From Caldilineaceae bacterium (GTDB lineage Bacteria > Chloroflexota > Anaerolineae > Caldilineales > Caldilineaceae), in the NCBI GenBank assembly GCA_022824025.1, contig JAJEBF010000052.1, forward strand, positions 1 to 64,000: a DNA stretch of 64,000 nucleotides. Reading direction: 5' to 3'. The notes beneath the pieces were generated by a model, which was not told where the DNA came from, did no database searches, and saw nothing but the letters and a program-made list of their open reading frames with translations. Made by a program: the position numbers and the translations under genes. Shown here in pieces: positions 44,642 to 53,765 of this stretch; the stretch's first letter is position 1; the number at the start of each line of letters is the position of its first letter.

Positions 44642-45691
44642 ATGAAATATCTGACCGCAGCCCAGCTGCAAGAGATCGGCGCCCGGATTCTGGATGCGGC
44701 CGGCTCGCCCCGCGCCGAGTCGGAAACCGTCTGCGAGATACTCGTGCGCGCCAACCTGTTTGGGCACGACTCCCATGGCATCATGCGCATTCCGCAATAC
44801 GTCGGCGAGATTCGCAGCGGCGCGATCCGGCCCGGCACGCCCGTCGAAATCGAGCGGGAGACCGCCGCCTCCGCCGTCCTCCAGGCGCATCAGGGCTGGG
44901 GCATGGTGATCGCCCGCCAGGCCATGCAGCTGGCGATCGAAAAAGCGCGCCAGGTCGCCATCGGTACCGTCGTCGTGCGCGGCAGCCAGCACGTGGGGCG
45001 CGTGGGCGAATACCCCGCGATGGCCGCCGAGGAAGGTATGATCGGCATGGCCGTCGTCAACTCCTACGGCACCAGCGGCTCTGTGGCCCCATGGGGCGGC
45101 GCCGAGCGGCGGCTCTCGCCAAACCCCATCGCTTTCGCTATCCCCAGCGGCGGGCCGTGGCCGGTCATGGTCGATATCACGACCTCCGTATTCCCTGAGG
45201 GCAAGGTCCGGGTGACCCAATACGCGGGCAAACAGCTGCCCGAGGGCGTGATCATCGACGCCAACGGCAACCCCACTACCGATCCGGCCGCCTTCTACGG
45301 CCCCCCGGCGGGCGCGCTGCTGCCTCTGGGCGGAATCGTAGGCCACAAGGGCTTCGCGCTCGGCATCATCGCCGAGCTGCTGGCGGGCGCGCTCTCCGGC
45401 GCCGGCTGCACCGGCAAAGAGCGCGAGCGGACCGGCAACGGCATCTACTTCCAGGCCATCAATATCGAGGCCCTGCTCCCATACGACGAGTTCATCGAGA
45501 CCGTCCAGGAGCAGATCGCCTGGGTAAAGTCGGCGCGCCCCCAACCCGGCGTCGACGAGGTCCTATTCCCCGGCGAACCCGAGTACCGCGCCGCGCAGCA
45601 GCGCAGCGCCCACGGCATCCCGGTTGAAGACACCATCTGGCAGGAGATCGTCGAAACAGCAGACAGCCTCGGCGTCTCGATCGCAGCCTGA
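44642..45691 (+). CDS. Ldh-family (malate/L-lactate/sulfolactate-type) dehydrogenase
   Basis: This 349-residue protein has the Ldh_2 fold: GHDSHGIMRIPQYVGEIRSG near 41-60, the nucleotide-site stretch TVVVRGSQHVGRVGEYPAMA near 110, PNPIAFAIPSGGPWPVMVDI near 161, and PLGGIVGHKGFALGIIAELL near 226. These enzymes oxidise or reduce 2-hydroxy acids with NAD(P) and are unrelated to classical LDH. It lies between the PhyH and D-2-hydroxyacid dehydrogenase genes. A diverged paralogue lies at 46985-48031. Confidence 0.9.
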   Translation: MKYLTAAQLQEIGARILDAAGSPRAESETVCEILVRANLFGHDSHGIMRIPQYVGEIRSGAIRPGTPVEIERETAASAVLQAHQGWGMVIARQAMQLAIEKARQVAIGTVVVRGSQHVGRVGEYPAMAAEEGMIGMAVVNSYGTSGSVAPWGGAERRLSPNPIAFAIPSGGPWPVMVDITTSVFPEGKVRVTQYAGKQLPEGVIIDANGNPTTDPAAFYGPPAGALLPLGGIVGHKGFALGIIAELLAGALSGAGCTGKERERTGNGIYFQAINIEALLPYDEFIETVQEQIAWVKSARPQPGVDEVLFPGEPEYRAAQQRSAHGIPVEDTIWQEIVETADSLGVSIAA

Positions 45692-45782
45692 CCTGCGCGG
45701 GCGCTTACAACACGCATGCCGGCCTGTTCCGGTTTGAAACCCCACCGCTTACATGGCATCATGGAATGCAATACGCATGCCG

Positions 45783-45813
45783 TTCACTGACCACTAACCA
45801 CTGATCACTGCCC
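45783..45813. repeat. ACTGACC intergenic repeat
   Basis: TTCACTGACCACTAACCACT then GATCACTGCCC sits in the 139-base gap upstream of the D-2-hydroxyacid dehydrogenase gene. It closely matches the copy near 53728 (TTCACTGACCACTGACTACT). Confidence 0.6.
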
Positions 45814-45830
45814 TTACGAGGTTCAGACAA

Positions 45831-46799
45831 ATGCAAATTCTCTTTCTTCCCTTCAATCCTGTCATGCAGTACTGGTACGATGGCTTTGTCGAGGCGGTCG
45901 ACGGGCGTTACCCGATCAAGATGTACGATCATGACAAGCCGGTCGCCCCGCAATTTGAGGGCATTGACGTTGTCGTGGCGTGCGCGGGCTGCACGCATGA
46001 GATGATCGATGCGGCTGTGGACGCCGGCGTCAAGTTATGGCAGGTGCTCTCGGTCGGCGTCGATCACTGGGACATGCCATACTTCTTCAGAAAGGAGATG
46101 CCGTTCGCCAATACGCCCGGCCCCTTCAGCGCCATCGCCCTGGCCGAGCATGCGCTTACCCTGATGCTCCTGATCGCCAAGAACCATCGCACAGCGCAGG
46201 CAAACATGCGCGCCGAACTCTTCAGCCTGCCGCTGAACGACGAGCTGGCCGGCAAGAAGCTCGGCCTGATCGGGCTCGGCGCCAGCGGGCGAGAGCTGGC
46301 CAAGCGCGGCCACGCCATGGGCATGGAGGTCATGGCCATCGACATCGCCGACATCCCGCAATCCGTGCGCGACGAGTGTCATGTCTCCTTCTTCGGGGAT
46401 CCCAGCGCCATGGATCACGTGATCGCCGAGGCCGACTATCTCTCCCTCCACACGCCCAGCACAGCCCAGACCAAGCACATGATTGGGGCGCCGCAGTTCG
46501 AATTGATGAAGCCGACCGCCGTGCTGATCAACGTGGCGCGCGGGCTTCTGGTGGATGAGGACGCGCTGGTCGAGGCGTTACAGAGCGGCCAGATCCGGGC
46601 CGCCGGCATGGACGCGTTCGCGTCCGAGCCGCTGCCGAGCGCCCACCCGCTGCTGCAGATGGACAACATGTTCTGTACGCCGCACATCGCCGGCGTAACC
46701 AGGGAGACCACGCAGCGCCGCGGCCAGGCCGCGGCCAACAACGTGGAGCGCGTTTCCAAAGGGCTGGAGCCGCTGCACCTGGTCACGCCTGACAGCTGA
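45831..46799 (+). CDS. D-isomer-specific 2-hydroxyacid dehydrogenase
   Basis: This 322-residue protein has the NAD-binding Rossmann motif KLGLIGLGASGRELAKRGHA near 139-158. The signature LINVARGLLVDEDALVEALQ follows near 228 with the catalytic Arg/Glu pair, and the catalytic His is in the CTPHIAGVTRETT region near 282. The substrate (D-lactate, glycerate or a related acid) cannot be told. It ends a run of oxidoreductase genes; a GC-rich inverted repeat follows. Confidence 0.9.
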   Translation: MQILFLPFNPVMQYWYDGFVEAVDGRYPIKMYDHDKPVAPQFEGIDVVVACAGCTHEMIDAAVDAGVKLWQVLSVGVDHWDMPYFFRKEMPFANTPGPFSAIALAEHALTLMLLIAKNHRTAQANMRAELFSLPLNDELAGKKLGLIGLGASGRELAKRGHAMGMEVMAIDIADIPQSVRDECHVSFFGDPSAMDHVIAEADYLSLHTPSTAQTKHMIGAPQFELMKPTAVLINVARGLLVDEDALVEALQSGQIRAAGMDAFASEPLPSAHPLLQMDNMFCTPHIAGVTRETTQRRGQAAANNVERVSKGLEPLHLVTPDS

Positions 46800-46864
46800 C
46801 GTGCGCTCTAAACTGCCCTGAGCGTTCAGAAATAGACAGCACGGAATACTGTCCGATGTTCGGG

Positions 46865-46910
46865 GCCCGCGCGCGGCATTCGCGTGCGCGACAATGCCGC
46901 GCACGCGGGC
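46865..46910. repeat. GC-rich inverted repeat between convergent genes
   Basis: GCCCGCGCGCGGCATT (46865-46880) and AATGCCGCGCACGCGGGC (46893-46910) are complementary apart from a 2-base bulge, around a 12-base loop. It lies between the convergent stops at 46799 and 46985. It may end transcription from both sides or be a REP-type mobile palindrome; no T-run is present. Confidence 0.55.
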
Positions 46911-46984
46911 GATTCCCAACGCTTATCCGCCGCTTCGCCTCTGTATTGCCGCACCGGCCGCCTGCGGGCCGCGCCCAGCGCAGC

Positions 46985-48031
46985 CTACGCGACTTCCACC
47001 CCGACCGACGCAGCGGCCTCAACGAAGGACTGCCAGACATCTTCAGCGATTGGGATGCCCTCGCGCCGTCGCTGCTCCCTTGCACGCGCCTCCATATCCC
47101 CCGGCGCCAGCACCCCGTCGAAGCCCGGAGCCGGCGGCACGGCCCGCACCCTCCGCTCCATCTCGTCTGCCCGTTCCGCATAGTCGGCAAACGGCTGAAA
47201 CAGGTCCGCCCTGATCGCCATCATCGTCACGCCCTGATGAGGAAAGACCGTGCCGCCCCGACCCGCCTCCACGTAGCTGTCCGCGCCCGTGAAGATCCGC
47301 CCAAGGAACTCGGCCGCCATCATCAGCGTATAACCTTTGTGCCCGCCAAACGGCAAATAACTCCCGCCCGCGTAAAAGTCGCCCGGGTCTGTGCTCGGGT
47401 TGCCATCCTTGTCAACGATGCTGTCCGGCGGCAGCTGCTCGCCGCGGCGGTAGGCATTCTCCACTTTGACCCCCGAGAGCGCGGTCGTGGCCCAGTCAAA
47501 CATCATCGTCGATTCCCCGCCGGCCGGCAACCCGATCGATATCGGATTCGTATGCAGCGTGCGCGTCTTCCCGCCGTATGGCGCCGCCAAAGGCGCCACC
47601 TGGCCGTAGCCCCCGCCCCAGACCATGCCGATCATCTTCTCCGCAGCCGCCATCTCCACGTAGGTGCCCAGCCGCCCGATATGGTACGTCTGCACAACGC
47701 CCACCACGGCCGCGTTCTCCGTTCTGGCCTTGCCGATCGCCAGCTCCATCGCGTACTTCGCCGTTACATGGCCGAACGTCCAGTTGCCCGTCACCAGCGC
47801 GCTCGTGGCCGTCTCCTGCAGAATCGCCGGTTTGGCCGCCGGCAGAAGCTCGTTGGCCTGGATTGCGGCCACATAGATGGGGATGTGCCAGATGCCGTGC
47901 GTGTCCACTCCGCTGAGGTTGGAAAGCGCGAGGTGATGGGCCGTCTCCTCGGCGTTGCCTTCGTCCGCGCCCGCGGCCAGCAAAACCCGCTTGACCAGTG
48001 TATGTAGTTCGTCCGCAGTTTTCGTTATCAT
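46985..48031 (-). CDS. Ldh-family (malate/L-lactate-type) dehydrogenase, second paralogue
   Basis: The ATG at 48031 (MITKTADELHTLVKRVLLAA) follows a strong AAAGGAGAT ribosome site. The 348-residue protein has LSGVDTHGIWHIPIYVAAIQ near 39, GVVQTYHIGRLGTYVEMAAA near 109 and THTLHTNPIS-type and FGGHKGYTLMMAAEFLGRIF motifs. It is clearly related to, but distant from, the gene at 44642. It is a single gene transcribed towards the hydroxyacid dehydrogenase. Confidence 0.9.
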   Translation of the reverse strand: MITKTADELHTLVKRVLLAAGADEGNAEETAHHLALSNLSGVDTHGIWHIPIYVAAIQANELLPAAKPAILQETATSALVTGNWTFGHVTAKYAMELAIGKARTENAAVVGVVQTYHIGRLGTYVEMAAAEKMIGMVWGGGYGQVAPLAAPYGGKTRTLHTNPISIGLPAGGESTMMFDWATTALSGVKVENAYRRGEQLPPDSIVDKDGNPSTDPGDFYAGGSYLPFGGHKGYTLMMAAEFLGRIFTGADSYVEAGRGGTVFPHQGVTMMAIRADLFQPFADYAERADEMERRVRAVPPAPGFDGVLAPGDMEARAREQRRREGIPIAEDVWQSFVEAAASVGVEVA

Positions 48032-48658
48032 ATGATCTCCTTTGTGGCCGGAGCCCCAATCCACCGTTCACATTTCAATCATACATCAGTCGCAACGCCT
48101 GAACCACCGTCCCTGAACCACCACCCCAATCTGGACGATTCCGCGCGTTAGCTTGTCTTTCTCACTCCTCACTTCTCTCCCCCCTCTCCTCATCTGGGGC
48201 GGTCAGCCGCAAGCGGCTTCCCTTGTGCGGGGGGACACCCCCCGCAACGCCCCCCGCAAAAACGTGCCCCGCCGAAAATGTGTGTCCATTGGCCGAAGCT
48301 GTCCAGCCCAATGCGTTCCGCCAATGCCAGCATCCCGGCGCGGGGACACCGGCCGGCTTCAGCGGCTCTGTGACGATGGGATTGCGAACTGTGAGCAAGA
48401 GGGCGGCAAAGGTGAGGACCGCCGCGATTGGCGGATGACTTGCCGTCAGCGATCGTTACTTACATTCGTTGGGGCGTGCTTTCTTCCCGCCAGGCGCCCC
48501 TTCAGCGGCGCGCGGTTAATTCGACGCCATCAGAACCGGCGAAGGCCGCCGCTTCATACAACTCTCGCGGCGCATCCCCGCAGGCTGCCCCCGTCACCGG
48601 CCAGCGTGACCAGGATGACCGAGTATCTCTGCGCCATGGCGTGCCCCCCCATCCGTCC
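48032..48658. other. Long gap with no supported gene
   Basis: These 627 bases hold the upstream region of the Ldh-family gene and the region beyond the PA14 lipoprotein stop. A GC-rich hairpin GTGCGGGGGGACACCCCCCGC-like sequence lies at about 48223-48248. Minus-strand frames include a short hydrophobic stretch near 48400 (AAVLTFAALLLTV), but no start, length or homology supports a gene. I see no RNA gene. Confidence 0.5.
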
Positions 48659-50335
48659 CTATCCGGACTGAGACTCCTCCGTCGCCGTCGGTGTCGCCGT
48701 CGGCTCCTCCTCAGCGCCTGGCGTGGCAGGCGGTCCCTGCTCATCGGGAGGCGGCGGCTCAGATGTATCCGTGGGCGTCGGCGTCTCTGTAGGAGCCGGC
48801 GCCGCCGTATCGGTCGGCGTCGGCGTGGGCGTCTCAGTCTCAACCGGAACCGGCGCAACGGTTGGCGTGGGTGTCGCCGTGTCAGCCGGCGGCGGCGCGA
48901 CAGTCGGCGTGGCCGTCGGCTCCGCCACAACAGTTTCCGTCGGCGTCGGCGTCGGCGTAGGCGTCGGCGTCGGCACGAGCTGCCACCAGAAACTGACGCG
49001 GGCCAGCCCGGAACTCTCGTAATACTCAACTACGAGGGCGCGTTGACCCGACGGCAAATTCACATCGACACTGACCGTGCGGTCGCCGCCATCCTCCCAT
49101 GAATCCAAAATCAACTGGCTGTCCAGAAAGACGCGGGCGCCGTCATCGATCCGCACAAAGAAACTGTAAGTGCCCGCATCGAACGTGACGCGCCGCTGCC
49201 AGCGGGCCGAAAAATGATCGGTGGGCAGATTGGCCGCAGGTCCCCCCTCGCCCCAATTGAAGTCGATCTGCGGGTCGTCCCGCACCAGCGCCGGATTGCC
49301 CTGCAGTTCCCGGTTGCCGAAGTATTCTCCCTTCCAGCCGCTGAAGGATTCGTTGCGTTCCCACCAGAAGCGCATCAACGCGACCCCGGTGCGCTCGAAA
49401 TAGTCGACCTGAATCGTGTGCAATCCCGTGCTGAGCGGCACGTCGACCGTGTACGTGCGGGCGGGGCCTTCCTCCCACTCGTCCAATATCAGAACATTGT
49501 CAATGTAGAGGCGGAAGCCGTCGTCCACCTCGATGTTGAAGCGATAGATTCCCGCATCGAAGTTGAGCGTGCGCTGCCAGCGAGCGCTGAAATGGTCCAC
49601 GCCCAAACTGCTGTCCGCCTCTCCCTCCCCCCAATTGAAGAAGATCACCAGATCATTGCGCGTCAGCGCCGGCGGTCCCGACTGCGTCGGATTGTTCCAG
49701 TAGTCGCCGCGCCAGTCGGTGATAATGAGCGGCGTTGGCGTGGGCAAAGGCGTGATCGTCGCTGTCGCCGACGGCGTGGGCGTCACCGTATGCGTGACCG
49801 TTGGCGTCGCGGTTTCCGCTTCCTGCGCCGTCGTTGTCACCGCAGCCTCGGCAGTGGCCGTGCCCGTCGCCGCCGTCCCTTCGCCGGTCTGGAACAGCGC
49901 GGTCGCCTCGTTCCGGCCATCCGACGTGTACGCCAGCACCGTATGCGTGCCCGCCGCCAGCCAGCGCGGGCTGATCGGATAAAGAAAACCGGTGCTGATC
50001 GTGCCGGCCGCGTCCGCCGTGCTTGCCGCCAGAATCCCGCTGCGGCCGCGCTCATCCCGCAGCGCGATCAACACCAGGCTGCTCACCGGCCAGTTCTCAC
50101 CGGTAACCTGTACATAGACCCCCGCAGAACCTGATGTAGGCGAAATGGAGATGGCCGGTTCACTGCTCTCGACCACGGCAGCGGGCTGCGTGGGGACGCC
50201 CACCGGCGGCGTGTATCCCGTCGGCGTGCAAGCGCTGAATGCCAGCGCGATCAGCGCGAGAAGGCTCAACCGAACCGGGGAAAGGTGTATGACAAGTCGG
50301 CGTGCAGTTCCTGAGCGGAGATTGTCGGTCTTCAT
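48659..50335 (-). CDS. Surface lipoprotein with two PA14-like domains and Pro/Thr-rich tail
   Basis: From ATG 50335 (MKTDNLRSGTARRLVIHLSP) the protein has 558 residues. A signal with lipobox LAFSAC (Cys36) is followed by an Ig/IPT-like region (ISPTSGSAGVYVQVTGENWP), a Thr-rich linker and two PA14-like modules. Module one is near 205-335 (WRGDYWNNPTQSGPP, VDHFSARWQRTLNFDAGIYR); module two is near 340-460 (GWKGEYFGNRELQGNPALVR, TDHFSARWQRRVTFDAGTYS). The remaining hundred residues are repetitive TPTP, PTET and APAP sequence. PA14 domains bind carbohydrate, so a cell-surface glycan-binding role is likely. An upstream ATG (50365) is an alternative. Confidence 0.8.
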   Translation of the reverse strand: MKTDNLRSGTARRLVIHLSPVRLSLLALIALAFSACTPTGYTPPVGVPTQPAAVVESSEPAISISPTSGSAGVYVQVTGENWPVSSLVLIALRDERGRSGILAASTADAAGTISTGFLYPISPRWLAAGTHTVLAYTSDGRNEATALFQTGEGTAATGTATAEAAVTTTAQEAETATPTVTHTVTPTPSATATITPLPTPTPLIITDWRGDYWNNPTQSGPPALTRNDLVIFFNWGEGEADSSLGVDHFSARWQRTLNFDAGIYRFNIEVDDGFRLYIDNVLILDEWEEGPARTYTVDVPLSTGLHTIQVDYFERTGVALMRFWWERNESFSGWKGEYFGNRELQGNPALVRDDPQIDFNWGEGGPAANLPTDHFSARWQRRVTFDAGTYSFFVRIDDGARVFLDSQLILDSWEDGGDRTVSVDVNLPSGQRALVVEYYESSGLARVSFWWQLVPTPTPTPTPTPTETVVAEPTATPTVAPPPADTATPTPTVAPVPVETETPTPTPTDTAAPAPTETPTPTDTSEPPPPDEQGPPATPGAEEEPTATPTATEESQSG

Positions 50336-50597
50336 CCGGGCTTCACTCCCGCGCGAATTGTTCATTGCGCTTCCGATTTGCTGAGTCAACGTCGAGGCGG
50401 GCAACTGTTCTGCCCCGCAAGGGCATGGCGACCAAAAGAAACGAGCGCAAGCAGGAATCCCTTCCCGCGGGCGCCGTTCATTGCGCAACTATTCTAATTC
50501 ACGAGCTTATGGTAACCGTCAGGTAGAATTATACCACTAAACTACAGGTGGAATATAGTTGCGGTATGGTCGAACTGTAAAACTCCCGGCGGCTCTG

Positions 50598-51812
50598 ATG
50601 TCTGACGGTGAACTTGTACGCCGCGCCCAACAGGGTGAGCGGCCCGCATTTGACAAATTGATAGCGCGCCATCAGCCCATCGCGCTCTCTCTTGCCATCC
50701 GCATCGTCGCTGACCGGGAACAGGCGTTGGAATTGACCCAGGAGGCCGTCCTGCATGCCTATCTCTCGCTGCGCCGCCTGCGCAAACCGGACAGCTTTCG
50801 CACCTGGCTTTGCGGTATCGTCGTCAATCTGTGCAAAAGCCATCTGCGCCGGCCTCGCGTGGAGACACTGTCGCTTGAACTGATCAGCGGCGGGCGCAGC
50901 TTCGATTCGCTGCCCTTTACCGACAGCGCCCCACAGCCGCATGAAGCCGCGGAGGCCCGGGAAACACACCGCCTCATCCTGGCGGCGGTCGCCCAACTGT
51001 CACCCGCCAACCGCGATGCTGTCCTGCTCTACTACTTCGAGCAGCTGAGCGTGCGCGAAGTCGCTTCTCTCCTGCAGATAAGCGTGCCCGCGGTCAAAGG
51101 ACGCCTGCACAAGTCCCGCCGCAAACTGCGTGAACAGCTGCATTCAGATTTCATCGAACGGTACCAAAAACCAACCGTTGCCGAACAGACCAGGAGCAAA
51201 GAAATGATCCCCGTTACCGTGCTTGATATCGTCGTGCCTGACCAGAAAAGCGAGCACAGAATACTGGTGCTTACCAATGAAAGCAGGCGCCGCCTGCTGG
51301 CGATCTGGATCGGACCATACGAGGCCGACTGTATCGCTCTCAAATTGCAGGGGAAAGAGGTCGTGCGGCCGATGACCTTCAGCTTCATGGCCCATCTGTT
51401 GGAAAAGACAGGCACGCGCATCGAGTCAGTGTCGGTATCCGCGTTGAAGAATGAGACCTTCTTCGCCACAGTCCAAGTCCACAACGCCGGAGAAACCGCC
51501 GCCATCGATGCCCGGCCCAGCGACGCAATCGCGCTGGCCCTGCACACAAACAGCCCCATCTACGTCTCCGCAGAGGTGATGGACAACGCCGGGCAAGATA
51601 TCCCGGACAATATGGAGATCGCAGCGCAGGGACAGGGACTGAACGACGTTGCCGGCCTCGATCCGGAGGAGAAGGAAAGACGGCAACAGCAGCGAGAGAA
51701 GTGGGAAAAGATGACGCCCGAAGAGCGGAGTAGAGAAAACCGCAAAAAGCTGCTGGCTCACCTGACCGAATCTGGCAGTCTGCGCCAAAGCGCGGCGCCA
51801 ACCGAAGAGTAA
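50598..51812 (+). CDS. Sigma-70-type sigma factor fused to a bifunctional nuclease (DUF151) domain
   Basis: From ATG 50598 this 404-residue protein joins two modules. Residues about 5-75 are sigma region 2 (MSDGELVRRAQQGERPAFDK, with ALELTQEAVLHAYLSLRRL). Residues about 125-180 are region 4 (LSPANRDAVLLYYFEQLSVR, EVASLLQISVPAVKGRLHKS). Residues about 205-335 are a BFN/DUF151 domain (MIPVTVLDIVVPDQKSEHRI, LLAIWIGPYEADCIALKLQG, DARPSDAIALALHTNSPIYV). The tail is charged and helical. A promoter-selecting sigma factor covalently attached to a nucleic-acid-type domain is unusual. It is monocistronic. Confidence 0.85.
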   Translation: MSDGELVRRAQQGERPAFDKLIARHQPIALSLAIRIVADREQALELTQEAVLHAYLSLRRLRKPDSFRTWLCGIVVNLCKSHLRRPRVETLSLELISGGRSFDSLPFTDSAPQPHEAAEARETHRLILAAVAQLSPANRDAVLLYYFEQLSVREVASLLQISVPAVKGRLHKSRRKLREQLHSDFIERYQKPTVAEQTRSKEMIPVTVLDIVVPDQKSEHRILVLTNESRRRLLAIWIGPYEADCIALKLQGKEVVRPMTFSFMAHLLEKTGTRIESVSVSALKNETFFATVQVHNAGETAAIDARPSDAIALALHTNSPIYVSAEVMDNAGQDIPDNMEIAAQGQGLNDVAGLDPEEKERRQQQREKWEKMTPEERSRENRKKLLAHLTESGSLRQSAAPTEE

Positions 51813-51832
51813 ACGCAGCCTTCCCGGGTTTC

Positions 51833-53047
51833 TCAGCCGCCGGTCGCGAAATCGCGCGCCGTCGACCGCTCTCCGCCCGGTTCTCGTCTGTCCGCGTGGT
51901 ACTGGTGCACCGTCCGCGCAAAGCGGGCGAAAAGCAGGTCCGCGTCGTGGGGCCCGGGGCTGGCCTCCGGGTGATACTGCACGCAGAAGACGGGCCGGTC
52001 CGTCAACCGCATCCCCTCCAGCGTGCCGTCATTCAGATTGAGATGCGTGATCTCCACGTTCTCGGGCAGCGTCTCCTGGTCAACGGCGTAGTTGTGATTT
52101 TGCGCCGTGATCTGGATGTTCGAGCTGTCCACGTCGCTGACCGGCTGGTTGCCGCCATGGTGGCCGAACTTCAGCTTGAATGTCTCCGCCCCCAGCGCCA
52201 GGCCGATGATCTGATGCCCCAGGCAGATGCCAAACATCGGCCGCCCGCTCTCCAGCAACCTGGCAACCGCACTGGCCGCATAGGGTACGCCGGCCGGGTC
52301 GCCCGGCCCGTTGCTCAGAAAGATCCCGTCGGGATCGAGCTCCAGGACCTCCTGGGCGGGCGTATCTGCCGGCACAACCGCCACCCGCAGATTGTGGCTG
52401 GCCAGGCGGCGCAATATGTTGTGCTTCATGCCGAAATCATACGCGACCACCAGCGGAGCGGCCTGCCCCGCGCCGCCCGCCCACGGGCCCGGCGCAACAT
52501 CGCCCGATGCCACCGGCGTCCATGCGCCGTCCGTCCCCGCGAGCCAGTAAAACGGTTCCTCACACGTTACCTCCTGCACCAGGTCGCGGCCGTCCAGCCC
52601 TTCCCAGCTGCGGGCAAGCTCGATCAGCTCAGCCTCCGTGCGGCTGCCGTCAGTGCACAGCGCGCCGTGCAGAACCCCCTCCTCACGCAGCAGCCGCGTC
52701 AACGCGCGCGTATCCACCTCACTGATGCCCGGTATGTTGTGCCGCGCAAGATAGCGCCCAAGGTTCTCATGCGCGCGCCAGTTGGACACAACCGGGCTTA
52801 CCTCGCGCACGATGAACGCCGTCACTTGCGGCCGGTCGCTCTCCACGTCCTCGCGGTTCACCCCCGTGTTGCCCACATGCGGCACCGTCATACACACCAT
52901 CTGGCCGCGGTACGAAGGATCGGTCAACACCTCCTGGTAACCGGTCAGACTGGTGTTGAAGACGACCTCCCCCACCACGGTCCTCCGCGCGCCGAACCCT
53001 TCGCCCGCAAAGATGCGGCCATTGGCCAGAGCAAGCGTTGCCCTCAC
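51833..53047 (-). CDS. carA: Carbamoyl-phosphate synthase small (glutaminase) subunit
   Basis: The start is GTG 53047 (VRATLALANGRIFAGEGFGA), which overlaps the stop of the upstream acetyltransferase gene (GTGA). The protein has about 404 residues: the CarA N-terminal domain (FNTSLTGYQEVLTDPSYRGQ, ENLGRYLARHNIPGISEVDT, then RALTRLLRE) and the class I glutamine amidotransferase domain with the nucleophile in MFGICLGHQIIGLALGAETF and the catalytic His/Glu in VQYHPEASPGP. It supplies ammonia for carbamoyl phosphate. It is the last gene of the arginine operon; carB is not in the window. Confidence 0.93.
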   Translation of the reverse strand: MRATLALANGRIFAGEGFGARRTVVGEVVFNTSLTGYQEVLTDPSYRGQMVCMTVPHVGNTGVNREDVESDRPQVTAFIVREVSPVVSNWRAHENLGRYLARHNIPGISEVDTRALTRLLREEGVLHGALCTDGSRTEAELIELARSWEGLDGRDLVQEVTCEEPFYWLAGTDGAWTPVASGDVAPGPWAGGAGQAAPLVVAYDFGMKHNILRRLASHNLRVAVVPADTPAQEVLELDPDGIFLSNGPGDPAGVPYAASAVARLLESGRPMFGICLGHQIIGLALGAETFKLKFGHHGGNQPVSDVDSSNIQITAQNHNYAVDQETLPENVEITHLNLNDGTLEGMRLTDRPVFCVQYHPEASPGPHDADLLFARFARTVHQYHADRREPGGERSTARDFATGG

Positions 53048-53685
53048 GCCTCCACCTCCCCGGACGATGATCTCCCGTGCAATTGGATCGGATTGCGGTT
53101 CACTGTTCCCGTCTCTCTGTCTGAATGCCTGTAGGCCAGCTTCAGGGGCTGCCACGCCTGCCACTTGAGCAGAGGCGAAGCCGCAGTCTGGACAGACTGA
53201 CTCTGACTGATGGGGGTGTCGGTCAGACTGCGCGCCACCGCCACCTCGTCACAGTGGTGAAATTTGGGGCAGTAGATACAGTCCTGCCACAGCTTGGGGC
53301 TGATGCTCCAACGGTCCACCACCTCAAAACCGAGCTTCTCGAAGAACCCTTCCTCCAGGGTGAGCGCGCAGATCTGGGCATAGCCGCGCGCAGCCGCCAT
53401 CTGCACAAGCTCCTGCACGATCCGCCGGCCGATGCCCTTGCCCTGCCCCTCCGACGCAACCGCCAGCGAACGTATCTCCACCAACTGCTCGGTCAGAGCC
53501 ACCAGAGAGCCGCATCCCAGCAGCTGAGAACCGTCCGCAGCGGCCACCAGCCAGTCCGGCAACGACTGCAGAATGCTCTCCTCCGTCCGCGGCAGCATCA
53601 GGTTCTCCGCCGCAAAACCATTCACCAGCGCAGCAATGCTCCCAATATCCTTTTCAACGGCCGGCTGTATTCGGATCTCGTTCAT
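53044..53685 (-). CDS. GNAT N-acetyltransferase, probable N-acetylglutamate synthase (ArgA-like)
   Basis: From ATG 53685 (MNEIRIQPAVEKDIGSIAAL) the protein has 213 residues. The GNAT acetyl-CoA loop is in AVASEGQGKGIGRRIVQELV near 76. The C-terminal part (FFEKLGFEVVDRWSISPKLW, QDCIYCPKFHHCDE with cysteines) resembles short ArgA-type synthases without the kinase domain. With argB, argC and argD alongside, it probably makes N-acetylglutamate. The final residues, rich in Ser and Gln, are poorly conserved. It overlaps carA by 4 bases. Confidence 0.8.
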   Translation of the reverse strand: MNEIRIQPAVEKDIGSIAALVNGFAAENLMLPRTEESILQSLPDWLVAAADGSQLLGCGSLVALTEQLVEIRSLAVASEGQGKGIGRRIVQELVQMAAARGYAQICALTLEEGFFEKLGFEVVDRWSISPKLWQDCIYCPKFHHCDEVAVARSLTDTPISQSQSVQTAASPLLKWQAWQPLKLAYRHSDRETGTVNRNPIQLHGRSSSGEVEA

Positions 53686-53727
53686 CGCCCCCACCGCCAG
53701 CGGCCAGGAACGTCGCAAAGAGCGAAG

Positions 53728-53760
53728 TTCACTGACCACTGACTACTGACCACCGGTTGC
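53728..53760. repeat. ACTGACC intergenic repeat
   Basis: TTCACTGACCACTGACTACT then GACCACCGGTTG lies in the short gap between argD and the acetyltransferase gene, inside the operon. It closely matches the copy at 45783. Confidence 0.6.
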
Positions 53761-53765
53761 CGGCG

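Noticed and set aside
48153..48671. Open frames in the gap before the PA14 lipoprotein
   Set aside because: Composition is typical of chance frames in GC-rich DNA and no motif or ribosome site supports them.
48723..49022. Plus-strand frame of Val-Gly-Val repeats opposite the lipoprotein tail
   Set aside because: It is only the complement of the Thr-Pro repeat codons.
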